Source of the DNA: Nanobdellota archaeon
GTDB lineage: Archaea; Nanobdellota; Nanobdellia; Pacearchaeales; GW2011-AR1
Assembly (NCBI GenBank): GCA_020430505.1
Contig: JAGQJT010000008.1
Location: 1-44,510, forward strand
Direction: 5' to 3'
Length of the DNA: 44,510 bases
Shown: piece after piece, positions 24,375-32,116 of the stretch
How the letters are laid out: each line of letters starts with the position of its first letter
How positions within the stretch are numbered: position 1 is the stretch's first letter
Program-made: the position numbers and the translations under genes
Notes under the pieces: model-generated
What the model saw: only the letters and a program-made list of their open reading frames with translations
Told to the model about the DNA's origin: nothing
The model's database searches: none

Positions 24375-25334
24375 TTATTTCCCCATGCCTGCTAGAACAA
24401 ATGATGCAATAAGGGATTGCAATTGTATGAAAGGGTCAGAACCCTCGACGATTCTGAATTCAGCCTCACCAGTTTTTTCCGTTAATTTCACCTTTATTTC
24501 TGGTTCTATTGGAAGATTCCAGATTTCTTTTTGAATTGCTTTTATCACATCTTGCCCAGAGACGCTTTGTTTTAGCATAACATCTAAAAGTTTTTCTCTT
24601 GAATTTTTGAAATCTCCTGAAAGAGCATATTCTAAAACTACTTTGATGTCTTTTGGTTTTGCTTCAGATAAAATCGTAGAAACTAGCTCATTTGTTATTG
24701 ATGGTGAAACTGCCGCAGTTGATTGCAAAAGGTTCACAGAACGCCTACAATCGCCTTCACTGCCTTCATATAAAGTATCAATTGCTTCAGGATTTAATAT
24801 TAAACTTTCTGAATCTGCTATTCTTCTCAAAACTTTTTCAATGTCTTTCTTCTCTAAAAGTTTGAATCTAAAGATCGCACATCTTGATTGGATTGGATCA
24901 ATTATTTTGCTTGAATAATTACAAGACATTATGAATCTGCATGTCGAAGAGTAATTCTCCATTGTTCTTCTCAAAGCTTGTTGAGCTTCAGGAGTTAAAG
25001 CATCTGCTTCATCTAAGAATATTATTTTGAAGGGAATGTTTCCTAGTGATTTTGTTCTGGCGAAATTTTTTACTTTATCTCTTACAATTTGGATTCCTCT
25101 TTCATCTGAGGCATTTAATTCTAAGTAATTATCTCTCCAAGTGTCTCCGAAAAGTTCTTTTACAACTATTAAAGCAAGAGTGGATTTTCCTGTTCCTGCT
25201 GGACCTGCTAACAATAAATGAGGGATGTTTAAAGATTTAGTAAGTGCCTCAACTCTTTTTACCACATCTTCTTGACCGGCCATTTCAATGAATTTTTTTG
25301 GCCTATATTTTTCTGTCCAGATTTCGCTTGCCAT
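24375..25334 (-). CDS. rfcS: Replication factor C small subunit
   Basis: 319 residues, standard size. WTEKYRPKKFIEMAGQEDVV is the RFC box. Walker A is GPAGTGKS (about 44-51), Walker B IIFLDEADAL (about 103-112), sensor 1 IMSCNYSSKII, and the SRC arginine-finger motif (IQSRCAIFRF) is intact. Four copies normally pair with one RFC-L to open PCNA rings. It is first in the operon rfcS-cyth-rfcL. Confidence 0.97.
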   Translation of the reverse strand: MASEIWTEKYRPKKFIEMAGQEDVVKRVEALTKSLNIPHLLLAGPAGTGKSTLALIVVKELFGDTWRDNYLELNASDERGIQIVRDKVKNFARTKSLGNIPFKIIFLDEADALTPEAQQALRRTMENYSSTCRFIMSCNYSSKIIDPIQSRCAIFRFKLLEKKDIEKVLRRIADSESLILNPEAIDTLYEGSEGDCRRSVNLLQSTAAVSPSITNELVSTILSEAKPKDIKVVLEYALSGDFKNSREKLLDVMLKQSVSGQDVIKAIQKEIWNLPIEPEIKVKLTEKTGEAEFRIVEGSDPFIQLQSLIASFVLAGMGK

Positions 25335-25379
25335 GTGTTATTTTAGAAAAAATTCCTTATAAAGATTTGTGTACTCTTT

Positions 25380-25820
25380 TCAGGGAAATTTTCGGAAGTA
25401 TCCTTTTTCAGTGAGTTCAAGAACATTATTTCCGTTTGATACATAAAGCATAACCATTTTATCTTTTCTATATTTGTCTTCTATATGTTTTTTTGCTATT
25501 CTAAGCTGATCTTTTGCTTTGATTCTCATTCCTTTGCAATCCCGAGATTTGTATTCTATGAGATAACAGGTATCTGTGTTTGAAAGCCAGATATCTAATG
25601 CAGACAATTTTTTATCTCCGTCATAAATATTTATTTCTGTTTCATAAAAATGGATGTCTTTTACTCCGATTATTTCTGGGTTAGCAATGATTTTCTCAAT
25701 TCCTTGGTTGTGCTTTCTTTCAGCCCTTAAGTGTACTTCTCCTAGACTTTTTGGAAATGCCTCTGAATTGCTTTTTTTATTATTTATTTTTAGAATGCTT
25801 CCTTTTCTTCTTTTAGTCAT
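25380..25820 (-). CDS. Putative PD-(D/E)XK-fold nuclease, 146 aa
   Basis: The segment LSALDIWLSNTDTCYLIEYKS has the D...(10-14)...E-x-K core strand pair of PD-(D/E)XK nucleases. It is preceded by a Glu-bearing helix (RAERKHNQGIEKII) and followed by a Gln-containing helix (KAKDQLRIAKKHI), the typical order. The N-terminus is basic. It is upstream of rfcS on the same strand (45-nt gap), so it may be expressed with the clamp loader. Possible roles include a Holliday-junction-like, restriction or repair nuclease. The family is not assigned. Confidence 0.65.
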   Translation of the reverse strand: MTKRRKGSILKINNKKSNSEAFPKSLGEVHLRAERKHNQGIEKIIANPEIIGVKDIHFYETEINIYDGDKKLSALDIWLSNTDTCYLIEYKSRDCKGMRIKAKDQLRIAKKHIEDKYRKDKMVMLYVSNGNNVLELTEKGYFRKFP

Positions 25821-25918
25821 ATCTTAATCTTTTTTTTATATGTTTTTAATCTTTGATAGAATTAGATAATGTATTTTACAATATATATTTTGTAAGAGAT
25901 ATGTTGGAACAATCTATT

Positions 25919-26110
25919 TTAGGAATGTGTTTTGAGAGGTTCATTTTTTTTAAAAATTTTTATTTCTCCAGAATTGTACTCTAGGCTTTCATTTGAACGG
26001 TAACACATCATAGGATAAATTTCTTTAATAGTGTACTCTTGCTTTTGATTATTTTTTATTTCAGCTAGTCTTTCGGGGGTCATTGTTTTACTTTCTAAGC
26101 AAATTTTCAT
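25919..26110 (-). CDS. Hypothetical protein, 63 aa
   Basis: A short soluble protein with no recognised motif (begins MKICLESKTMTPERLAEIK). A TATA-like CTTAAATAAG lies about 25 nt before the ATG on the minus strand, which supports a real gene. No membrane segment; two Cys. Confidence 0.45.
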   Translation of the reverse strand: MKICLESKTMTPERLAEIKNNQKQEYTIKEIYPMMCYRSNESLEYNSGEIKIFKKNEPLKTHS

Positions 26111-26163
26111 TATTTTGTAAAATTGAAAGCTTATTTAAGAATGTATGAGATGTAGGATATATT

Positions 26164-26463
26164 TTAGAAAAGTTTATTTTGATTAGATTCTTTCTCTTTC
26201 ACCCCGTGCACTATCGCCTCTATTTTCTGATATCTCTCTAGCTCTGGTTTAAGATTTTCTTCTATGATTCTATTAATCTCTTTATATTGAGCGTCAAGAG
26301 CTAGCTTTTCTATAGTTTTAGCCCCTAATCCTAAGTAATGAATTATTTTTGGATCTATCTCATTTAGGTCTGAAACTGCTGTGTTGTAAAACCCTGTTCC
26401 AGGTTTTGCCTTTAGATAGTTTGTTATCTTCTCTTTAAGAAATGGATCATCATAATTTTTCAT
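26164..26463 (-). CDS. Hypothetical helical protein, 99 aa
   Basis: A soluble, Lys/Glu-rich protein that looks mostly helical, with the long amphipathic stretch AKTIEKLALDAQYKEINRIIEENLKPELERYQKIEA. NYLKAKPGTGFYNTAVSDL may be a short N-terminal motif. No family recognised. It could form a coiled coil. Confidence 0.5.
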   Translation of the reverse strand: MKNYDDPFLKEKITNYLKAKPGTGFYNTAVSDLNEIDPKIIHYLGLGAKTIEKLALDAQYKEINRIIEENLKPELERYQKIEAIVHGVKEKESNQNKLF

Positions 26464-26510
26464 AGTAATCTATTCAATTTAGACTTTAAATGATTTATTG
26501 TAGTCAAGAA

Positions 26511-26627
26511 TTATCTAGATCTAGCTCTTCTTAGCTTACGCTTGTGTTTTTCTTTCTTTAGCCTCTTACGTTGCCATTTCCAACGCATTTGACCTTTCTT
26601 TTTCCATCTTCTACTAGATCTCTTCAT
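26511..26627 (-). CDS. rpl41e: Ribosomal protein eL41, with possible N-terminal extension
   Basis: A 38-codon ORF that is almost entirely Arg/Lys. Its last 25 residues (MRWKWQRKRLKKEKHKRKLR, then RARSR) match the size and pattern of eL41, whose usual form is a 25-residue MRxKWxxKRMRRL...RARSK peptide. An ATG at 26627 gives a 13-residue extension (MKRSSRRWKKKGQ). The internal ATG at 26588, with AAAGGTC a few bases before it, gives the classic 25-mer. A TATA-like TTATAA (about 26652-26660) is correctly placed for the longer form. The gene is too short for many ORF callers. Confidence 0.75.
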   Translation of the reverse strand: MKRSSRRWKKKGQMRWKWQRKRLKKEKHKRKLRRARSR

Positions 26628-26721
26628 AGTTAATTTTTAGAGAAGTTGGTTTATAAGGTTTTTGATGCGAATTTTTGAAGTTCATAGAAGAAATTATAAA
26701 TCTTTTTTCTTATTCTCTTTA

Positions 26722-27492
26722 ATGAAATTTAATAAAATTCTTGTAGTTTACACAAACAAAAATTCTAAAAATCATAAAGAATGTTTGAAGAATGTTAAAG
26801 ATTATTTAAGCAATTCTGAATTTGAGATTGTTTTTTCAAAATCTGAAGACTTTGAAAGGATTATTCTTGATTTTGATTTAATTATAACTATTGGAGGAGA
26901 TGGGGTTTTTTTAAGAGTTTCACATTTTATTGTTGATATTCCAATATTTGGAATAAATTCAGATATCTCTTCTAGTCAGGGAGAATTAACAAGTTTAAGC
27001 TGTTTTGATGTAAATATCTTAGACAATGTTTTGAAGGGAAATCTTAAAATAGATGAACGAGAAAGAATAGACGTATTTCTTAATGGAGAATTAATAAATG
27101 AACGAGCTTTGAACGAAGTTTATGTAGGCTCAGCTAACCAATTTCATACTTCCAGATATTCTGTTTTTTTAGATGGAAAAGAAGAAGAACATAGAAGTTC
27201 TGGAATTTTGATTGTTACAAAAACTGGTAGCACTGCTTGGTATAAATCTGCTGGAGGTAAACCTTTTGAAAAAGATATCCTGAAATATCTTGTTCGTGAG
27301 CCTTCTATTAATAGAGTTTTTGACTCAAAAATTCTATCTGGAGAAATTATTGATAAGATTAAAATTGATTCAAAGATGAATTACGATGGAATTTTGGCTC
27401 TTGATTCAAACAAGATTTATCCTTTTAATTTTGGAGATTCTGTTGAGTTGAAGAAGTCAAATAAGCCTTTGAAAGTCGTTAAGCCTTTATAA
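26722..27492 (+). CDS. nadK: NAD kinase (ATP-NAD/NADH kinase)
   Basis: 256 residues from ATG 26722, chosen because a TATA-like ATTATAAATC sits about 28 nt upstream. The ORF extends 20 codons further but without family support. It phosphorylates NAD to NADP. The glycine-rich active-site motif GGDGVFLRV (about 58-66) contains the catalytic Asp. NEVYVGS and SSGILIVTKTGSTAWYKSAGG are the NE and phosphate-binding blocks of the family. Slightly short for archaeal NadK. Divergent from eL41 and convergent with acs. Confidence 0.93.
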   Translation: MKFNKILVVYTNKNSKNHKECLKNVKDYLSNSEFEIVFSKSEDFERIILDFDLIITIGGDGVFLRVSHFIVDIPIFGINSDISSSQGELTSLSCFDVNILDNVLKGNLKIDERERIDVFLNGELINERALNEVYVGSANQFHTSRYSVFLDGKEEEHRSSGILIVTKTGSTAWYKSAGGKPFEKDILKYLVREPSINRVFDSKILSGEIIDKIKIDSKMNYDGILALDSNKIYPFNFGDSVELKKSNKPLKVVKPL

Positions 27493-29392
27493 TTTCTTTA
27501 ATCTCATCAACACAACCAGGGTTAACCAAAGTCATTAATCCTTTTGGTTCTTCATTTGCTAATAAATTCTTAAGAATTCTTCTCATTATTTTTCCTGAAC
27601 GTGTTTTTGGCAGGTCATTTACAAAATAAACTTTGTGAGGTCTTGCTGTTGGGCCTAAAGTGTTATCTACGTGTTTCTTTATCTTTCCTTCCATCCCTTT
27701 GTCGTTTTTTGTTTTTTTCAAGACTACGAATGCGACTGGGACTTGGCCACGAATTTTATCTGGAATTGGTACTACGGCAGATTCATTTACTTTTTTGTAC
27801 TTATTGATTGCATTTTCGAGTTCTGCAGTTGAAAGTCTATGTCCTGAAACTTTCATAACATCATCTGTTCTTCCAGTAATTTTGATTAAATTTCCTTTCA
27901 TTATTGCGCCATCACTAGTATCGTAATATTTTTTGAAAGCTTTCCAGTAAGTATCAGCATACTTTTTGTGGTTTTTCCAAACTCCATGTAGCATTCCTGG
28001 AGTGAATGGACTTTTTTGAGCTAAGAATCCTTGGTTCTTTTTGTTCCCTTTATGGTCTACAATCAAATGTCTTGTTCCGGGGAAAGATTTTCCTGCGATT
28101 GTTGGGACAAACGGTCCGATTCCGGGGAGAACATTTATTATTGTTCCACCAGTTTCTGTTTGCCACCAAGTATCTATTATTGGACATCTGTTTTTTCCAA
28201 TTTTTGAAAAGTACCATTTCCAAGCTTTTTCGTCTATTGGTTCTCCAACAGTTCCTAAAACTTTTAATGAAGGCATTTTGTGCTTCTTTACCCATTTGTC
28301 TCCCTCCTTAATGAACATCCTTATTGCTGTGGGTGCAGTGTAAAAAACATTTACTTTATTATCATCGATTATTTTCCACCATCTTCCCATGTTTGGATAA
28401 TCCGGAGTTCCTTCATAGATTAAAGTTGTTGCACCATTTAGTAAAGGCCCATAGACAGCGTAAGTGTGACCTGTAATCCAACCAATGTCTGCTGTGCACC
28501 ACATTGTTTCTTCAGGATGCAAATCAAAAACCCATTTCGTTGTCCAATAACTTTGAACTGCGTAACCTCCAGTATCATGAATTACTCCTTTTGGTTTTCC
28601 TGTTGTGCCAGAAGTGTAAAGTATAAACATAGGGTCTTCAGAATTCATCATTTCTGGTTCACAGAAAGGAGATTGTTCTTCAATTACTTTATCAAAAGAA
28701 ACGAACTTTCCAGAATATTTTTTCTTTTTTATTCTGTTTGCTACAATTACTTTTTTTATTTTTGTTCCTTTCAATGCTTTTTTTGCTTTTGTCAATAAAT
28801 CCACGAGTTCTCCTCTTCGGAAGTATCCATCGGCAGTTATCAATACTTTTGCTTCACAGTCCTGTATTCGGGTTTTTAACGCGTCTGGGGCGAAGGCACT
28901 AAATACTACTGAGTGAATTGCTCCTATTCTTGTACAAGCTAACATTGCAATTGCTGCTTCTGGAATTAAGGGCAAGTAAATTGAAACAGCATCGCCTTTT
29001 TTCACTCCAAAACTTTTTAGAACATTTGCAAATTGACAAACTTTTTTATGCAGTTCAGAGTAAGTTAATTCAGTTGGTTTCTCTTTTGGGTTCTCTGGAA
29101 TCCACTTCAAAGCAATTTTGTTTGGATTTCCTAAATGTCTATCAAGAGCGTTAACCGAGAAATTCAATTTTCCTCCTTTAAACCACCAGAAGTAAGGAAG
29201 TTTTTCTACATAAGTATTTTTTTCACCCCATAATTTATCCCAATTTATTCCTTCTTTTGCTAAATTTGACCAAAATTTTACAGGATTTTTGTCAGCTTCT
29301 TTGTAGATATTTGGATTATTGACCCATGCTTGTTCTTTCATAGCTTTGCTAGGATAATATTTGCTTCCTTTTTTTGTTACATACAAAACCAT
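27479..29392 (-). CDS. acs: Acetyl-CoA synthetase (AMP-forming)
   Basis: 637 residues from ATG 29392, which overlaps the stop of the upstream CYTH gene. It activates acetate to acetyl-CoA through acetyl-AMP. Adenylation motifs are clear: ILYTSGTTGKPKGV (P-loop), DTWWQTETGG (acetate pocket Trp), GRTDDVMKVSGHRLST (hinge) and PKTRSGKIMRR (catalytic Lys, often acetylated). In a small-genome archaeon this suggests acetate scavenging or acetyl-CoA/acetate interconversion. The neighbouring CYTH gene is probably in the same transcript. Confidence 0.96.
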   Translation of the reverse strand: MVLYVTKKGSKYYPSKAMKEQAWVNNPNIYKEADKNPVKFWSNLAKEGINWDKLWGEKNTYVEKLPYFWWFKGGKLNFSVNALDRHLGNPNKIALKWIPENPKEKPTELTYSELHKKVCQFANVLKSFGVKKGDAVSIYLPLIPEAAIAMLACTRIGAIHSVVFSAFAPDALKTRIQDCEAKVLITADGYFRRGELVDLLTKAKKALKGTKIKKVIVANRIKKKKYSGKFVSFDKVIEEQSPFCEPEMMNSEDPMFILYTSGTTGKPKGVIHDTGGYAVQSYWTTKWVFDLHPEETMWCTADIGWITGHTYAVYGPLLNGATTLIYEGTPDYPNMGRWWKIIDDNKVNVFYTAPTAIRMFIKEGDKWVKKHKMPSLKVLGTVGEPIDEKAWKWYFSKIGKNRCPIIDTWWQTETGGTIINVLPGIGPFVPTIAGKSFPGTRHLIVDHKGNKKNQGFLAQKSPFTPGMLHGVWKNHKKYADTYWKAFKKYYDTSDGAIMKGNLIKITGRTDDVMKVSGHRLSTAELENAINKYKKVNESAVVPIPDKIRGQVPVAFVVLKKTKNDKGMEGKIKKHVDNTLGPTARPHKVYFVNDLPKTRSGKIMRRILKNLLANEEPKGLMTLVNPGCVDEIKEIIKA

Positions 29393-29394
29393 TT

Positions 29395-29991
29395 TTATTT
29401 GTAACTCCAATATTTTTTATCTTTGATTCCTTTTCTCCAAAGCATTTTTGTGTAACCAGTATTGTCTATGTCTTTAGGATCTATTTCTAATTCTTTAAGA
29501 GTTTCACGAATTTTTCTTTTTGCTTTTATCATTTCGTAAGGTTGGCAAAGATATTCTATCTCCATGAAGTAACCCAAATGTTTGACTTCATTTATTTCTA
29601 TGACTATTCTTGGATCTTTTTTGTGTTTGTATGATTCTGATTTTTTTCTTTTTTGAATCCATTGTTCAAATCCTAAATCTTTGAAAAGTGCCAAAAGATC
29701 TTCAACTTCTTCCTTTCCCTTCAATACAAACTCAAATTCTTGTTTTACTACTATATCCTTATCCCAGAATTTTTTTAGCCATTTTTTAAAGTTTACTTCA
29801 AATTTGTCTGGTTTTTTTCTTACACGGAAAGCTTTTTTTGGATATTTGTACCGACGCCATTTTCCTTGAATTGCAAAATAATCGTCGCTACGTGTTTCCT
29901 TTTTTTCAAGTTTTGCAATTTTTTGAATTTTCTTTCTTAAAGAATCAGGATCTTTTACTTTTACTTTTGTTTCTACTTCTAACCAGACCAT
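29395..29991 (-). CDS. CYTH-domain protein (class 2 adenylyl cyclase-like), translationally coupled to acs
   Basis: 198 residues from ATG 29991, with GAGGTG 4-6 nt upstream. A GTG two codons earlier is an alternative. The N-terminus LEVETKVKV is a canonical ExExK motif. RRYKYPKKAFRVRKKPD, VKQEFEFVLKG and VIEINEVKHLGYFMEIEYL are the tunnel-lining charged strands. It may be an adenylyl cyclase or a tripolyphosphatase; the families cannot be separated by eye. The stop overlaps the acs start region, so the two are coupled. A second CYTH protein lies at 23867. Confidence 0.82.
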   Translation of the reverse strand: MVWLEVETKVKVKDPDSLRKKIQKIAKLEKKETRSDDYFAIQGKWRRYKYPKKAFRVRKKPDKFEVNFKKWLKKFWDKDIVVKQEFEFVLKGKEEVEDLLALFKDLGFEQWIQKRKKSESYKHKKDPRIVIEINEVKHLGYFMEIEYLCQPYEMIKAKRKIRETLKELEIDPKDIDNTGYTKMLWRKGIKDKKYWSYK

Positions 29992-30043
29992 TTTCACCTC
30001 TTGAATATTTTAGGAAATGGTTTTTTATAAAGGTTGTGAGTGT

Positions 30044-30379
30044 TTAAGAGAATTCTTTTTGTAACTCTGTTATTTCAGTGTCTAAAGTTTTGTATTTTTG
30101 GTTTTTTTCAAAGCCAGAAAGTGCTATAATCATTTTTGGATAATGTGATCTTCCTGATGGGTCTTTGTATTTTAAAATATCTATGCCTCTTGGATCATAA
30201 ACAAAGAGAGTTCCTGGCGAATTTTTAAATTCATACAGTTCTACTCCTCCATTGTTGAATTCTAGGCTTTTTTCTCCTTCGTTATTAAGAATTATCTTTT
30301 CCAATTTTTCTTTTATTTTTTTAGAACTATTCTTTCTTGATAGAGTAATTGACTCTCCCATTGAGTAGATTTTTGCCAT
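30044..30379 (-). CDS. Hypothetical protein, 111 aa
   Basis: Soluble, with an alternating strand pattern in the middle (GVELYEFKNSPGTLFVYDPRG) and charged helical ends. FVYDPRGIDILKYKDPSGRSHYPKMIIALSGF may be a conserved core. No catalytic pattern or Cys. Function unknown. Divergent from the W-rich gene at 30457. Confidence 0.55.
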   Translation of the reverse strand: MAKIYSMGESITLSRKNSSKKIKEKLEKIILNNEGEKSLEFNNGGVELYEFKNSPGTLFVYDPRGIDILKYKDPSGRSHYPKMIIALSGFEKNQKYKTLDTEITELQKEFS

Positions 30380-30456
30380 TATCTTACAAATTTTTTTTAT
30401 TTAAAAAGATAATTGTAATAAAGTAATTATTTAAATTAGTTCGCTTTTAATTAATT

Positions 30457-30966
30457 ATGAAGAAGGTGAAAGTTAATGATAAAATGCAGAAAGGTTATTC
30501 TTATTCTTTAACTGAGTCTATTGGGAGGAATTTTTCTAATGGTTTTAAGCCTGAATTGACTCCTAAAGAAATGCTTGAATTGGGTGTTTTTGGAGGAATT
30601 TATATGAGAGATTGCGTTAAAGAATTTCCTAAATCTTGGTTTTCAAGAGCGAAGTTTGCTCCAAAGAATGTTCAAAAACATTTGCCTGAGTTGAATTTTT
30701 TTGGAGTTAATGCAAGTATGCCTCTTTCATATTGGAAAAAGAAAGGTTGGATTCATAAGGACGACCCTAGGGGATGGTTTCAATGGTATTGCAGATATTA
30801 TATGGGGAGGAGACATGAAGATGATGAAAGGCAAATTAGAAGATGGAAGGCTTTTAGAAGGCATTTAACTCAAGTTAAGAATAATTGTAAAAAGAAGAAT
30901 TTAGATTGTAGAAGAAAACAAAGACAGGCTTTGCTTAATTGGGCTTATGATTCAAGGAAAGTTTGA
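30457..30966 (+). CDS. Conserved W/Y-rich uncharacterised protein, 169 aa
   Basis: I recognise the core GWIHKDDPRGWFQWYCRYYMGRR...DDERQIRRWKAF as a widespread but uncharacterised motif (Trp, Tyr, Arg and Asp dense), seen in archaea, bacteria and some eukaryotes. The N-terminus (MKKVKVNDKMQKGYSYSL) and the region MRDCVKEFPKSWFSRAKF belong to the same family pattern. The C-terminus, KKNLDCRRKQRQALLNWAYDSRKV, is basic. A role in nucleic-acid or nucleotide binding is guesswork. The recognition rests on motif memory only. Confidence 0.65.
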   Translation: MKKVKVNDKMQKGYSYSLTESIGRNFSNGFKPELTPKEMLELGVFGGIYMRDCVKEFPKSWFSRAKFAPKNVQKHLPELNFFGVNASMPLSYWKKKGWIHKDDPRGWFQWYCRYYMGRRHEDDERQIRRWKAFRRHLTQVKNNCKKKNLDCRRKQRQALLNWAYDSRKV

Positions 30967-31006
30967 ATAATAAATGTTTTAAACTCATAATTTTTAATAT
31001 TTAGAT

Positions 31007-31176
31007 GCCCCGATAGTATAGAGGCCAAGTATGCTGCCCTCTCAAAACTTCGAGATTAAAAGATTTAGAAGTAAGGGAGAGGTGATTCAATCTCGTCGAG
31101 AGAATAGAGTCTCGCGTCTCAACGCAGACCTCTCTGGAGAACGGCAGTGACCCGAGTTCGAATCTCGGTCGGGGCG
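31007..31176 (+). tRNA. tRNA-Glu(CTC) with a ~97-nt intron at position 37/38
   Basis: Acceptor GCCCCGA/TCGGGGC (31007-31013 and 31169-31175). The T arm is CCGAG-TTCGAAT-CTCGG and the anticodon stem CTGCC/GGCAG (31034-31038, 31143-31147). The spliced loop is CTCTCAC, anticodon CTC. The intron is about 31045-31141, in the canonical archaeal place one base 3' of the anticodon, and can form a bulge-helix-bulge through pairing of the anticodon region with GAGA near the intron 3' end. Spliced length is about 73 nt. The intron is long for archaea and contains several GAGAG/CTCTC repeats. Its 3' end is duplicated at 35074. Confidence 0.9.
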
Positions 31177-31179
31177 TTT
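31166..31179 (+). repeat. Direct repeat copy 1 (putative att site in the tRNA-Glu 3' end)
   Basis: CGGTCGGGGCGTTT, covering the last bases of the T stem, the acceptor strand, the discriminator and the start of the T-rich terminator. An identical 14-mer is at 35074-35087. Confidence 0.7.
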
Positions 31180-31360
31180 TTATTTTTAGTGCTACATTGA
31201 TGCAGAATTAAATTGAGTCGTGGATTAAACATATATTTAGTCCATAGTTTGGATAATCTCTAAGAAATCTGTCAAATATTCAATACTATTAATATGAAAA
31301 AGGCAGTTTGTTTCCTCCTCCAACATCGATATTTATAAAACATTCATAACTTATACTTGA

Positions 31361-31546
31361 ATGGATTGGTTTAGAACATTAGCAAGAGATTTGATTGCAG
31401 GATTATTAATCTGGGGTTTCTTAGAAGCAGTTATTGAAATAGATCCTTTAACTGGAAGGATTATTGCTTCAATTTTTACTTTAGCAGATTATATTTCTTA
31501 TTTAATTTGGGGAATAAACCTAATTAATTGGATTTTAGATAAATAA
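31361..31546 (+). CDS. Small membrane protein, 61 aa (island border)
   Basis: 61 residues with two hydrophobic, helix-like stretches (LARDLIAGLLIWGFLEAVI and IIASIFTLADYISYLIWGI), hairpin-like, with few charges. It lies 184 nt after the tRNA-Glu and 54 nt before the deaminase gene, but has its own promoter-like sequence, so it may be a separate transcript. Holin-like or membrane-interacting roles cannot be told apart. Not recognised. Confidence 0.5.
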   Translation: MDWFRTLARDLIAGLLIWGFLEAVIEIDPLTGRIIASIFTLADYISYLIWGINLINWILDK

Positions 31547-31570
31547 TCTTTAGTCACTCAAAAAAGGTAA

Positions 31571-31580
31571 CTTTAAATAT
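31571..31580 (+). promoter_or_regulatory. TATA-like box of the island operon
   Basis: CTTTAAATAT lies about 25 nt before ATG 31601, the expected archaeal spacing for a leaderless mRNA. It is the only clear promoter for the deaminase-PHP-kinase-NTase operon. Confidence 0.55.
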
Positions 31581-31600
31581 TCAAGACAATTCTAATTTAT

Positions 31601-32116
31601 ATGCCATTCTCAGAAAAAGACAAAGAGATTATGTCTCTTGCCTTGAAGGAAGCAGAAGAAGCAGGAAAACAGGGAAACTTTCCTATAGGAAGTGCCTTGG
31701 CAATTAATGGAAATCTTATTGATGTTGGAAGAAATCAACTTCACATAAATGGAGATTGGTATTCTCATGCAGAAAATAGACTTATTGAAAAATATTCCAA
31801 ACTTATTATGAAAGAAAAAAAGAAAGGCTCAAAGATTGAAATTTATTCTACTTTAGAACCTTGTTTTATGTGTTTTGGAACTTCACTTCTTCATAGAATT
31901 CCAAATATTACTTTTGGATGTCCTGATCCTTATGGAGGTGTTGCAGGGCTAGATAAGAATAATTTTCCAATATTTTATAGAGACAGATGGCCAGAGATTA
32001 GAAGTGGACTTATGGCAAAAGAATCTTGTGATTTATTATTGAATTTCTTTGCCAGTAAAAATACTAAGGAATTTAGGGAAATGTTTAATACATATAAAAA
32101 CCTTAAACTAGAATGA
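31601..32116 (+). CDS. Cytidine/guanine deaminase-like zinc enzyme
   Basis: 171 residues. The zinc-site signature of the CDA/TadA fold is complete: His56-Ala-Glu58 (YSHAENR) and Pro87-Cys88-x-x-Cys91 (TLEPCFMC). It thus belongs to the deaminase superfamily (cytosine, dCMP, guanine, riboflavin or tRNA adenosine deaminases). GGVAGLDKNNFPIFYRD and the C-terminal helices do not match the subfamilies I know well. Its TGA is overlapped by the ATG of the PHP gene, so it is the coupled first gene of the operon. Substrate unknown. Confidence 0.85.
   Translation: MPFSEKDKEIMSLALKEAEEAGKQGNFPIGSALAINGNLIDVGRNQLHINGDWYSHAENRLIEKYSKLIMKEKKKGSKIEIYSTLEPCFMCFGTSLLHRIPNITFGCPDPYGGVAGLDKNNFPIFYRDRWPEIRSGLMAKESCDLLLNFFASKNTKEFREMFNTYKNLKLE

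Noticed and set aside
27601-29154. Several plus-strand ORFs and one minus-strand ORF inside acs
   Set aside because: Shadows of the acetyl-CoA synthetase gene, whose motifs are all in the minus frame used.
31045-31141. Intron-encoded box C/D guide RNA
   Set aside because: GGTGATTC only partly resembles a C box, and no CTGA D box is present in the right place.
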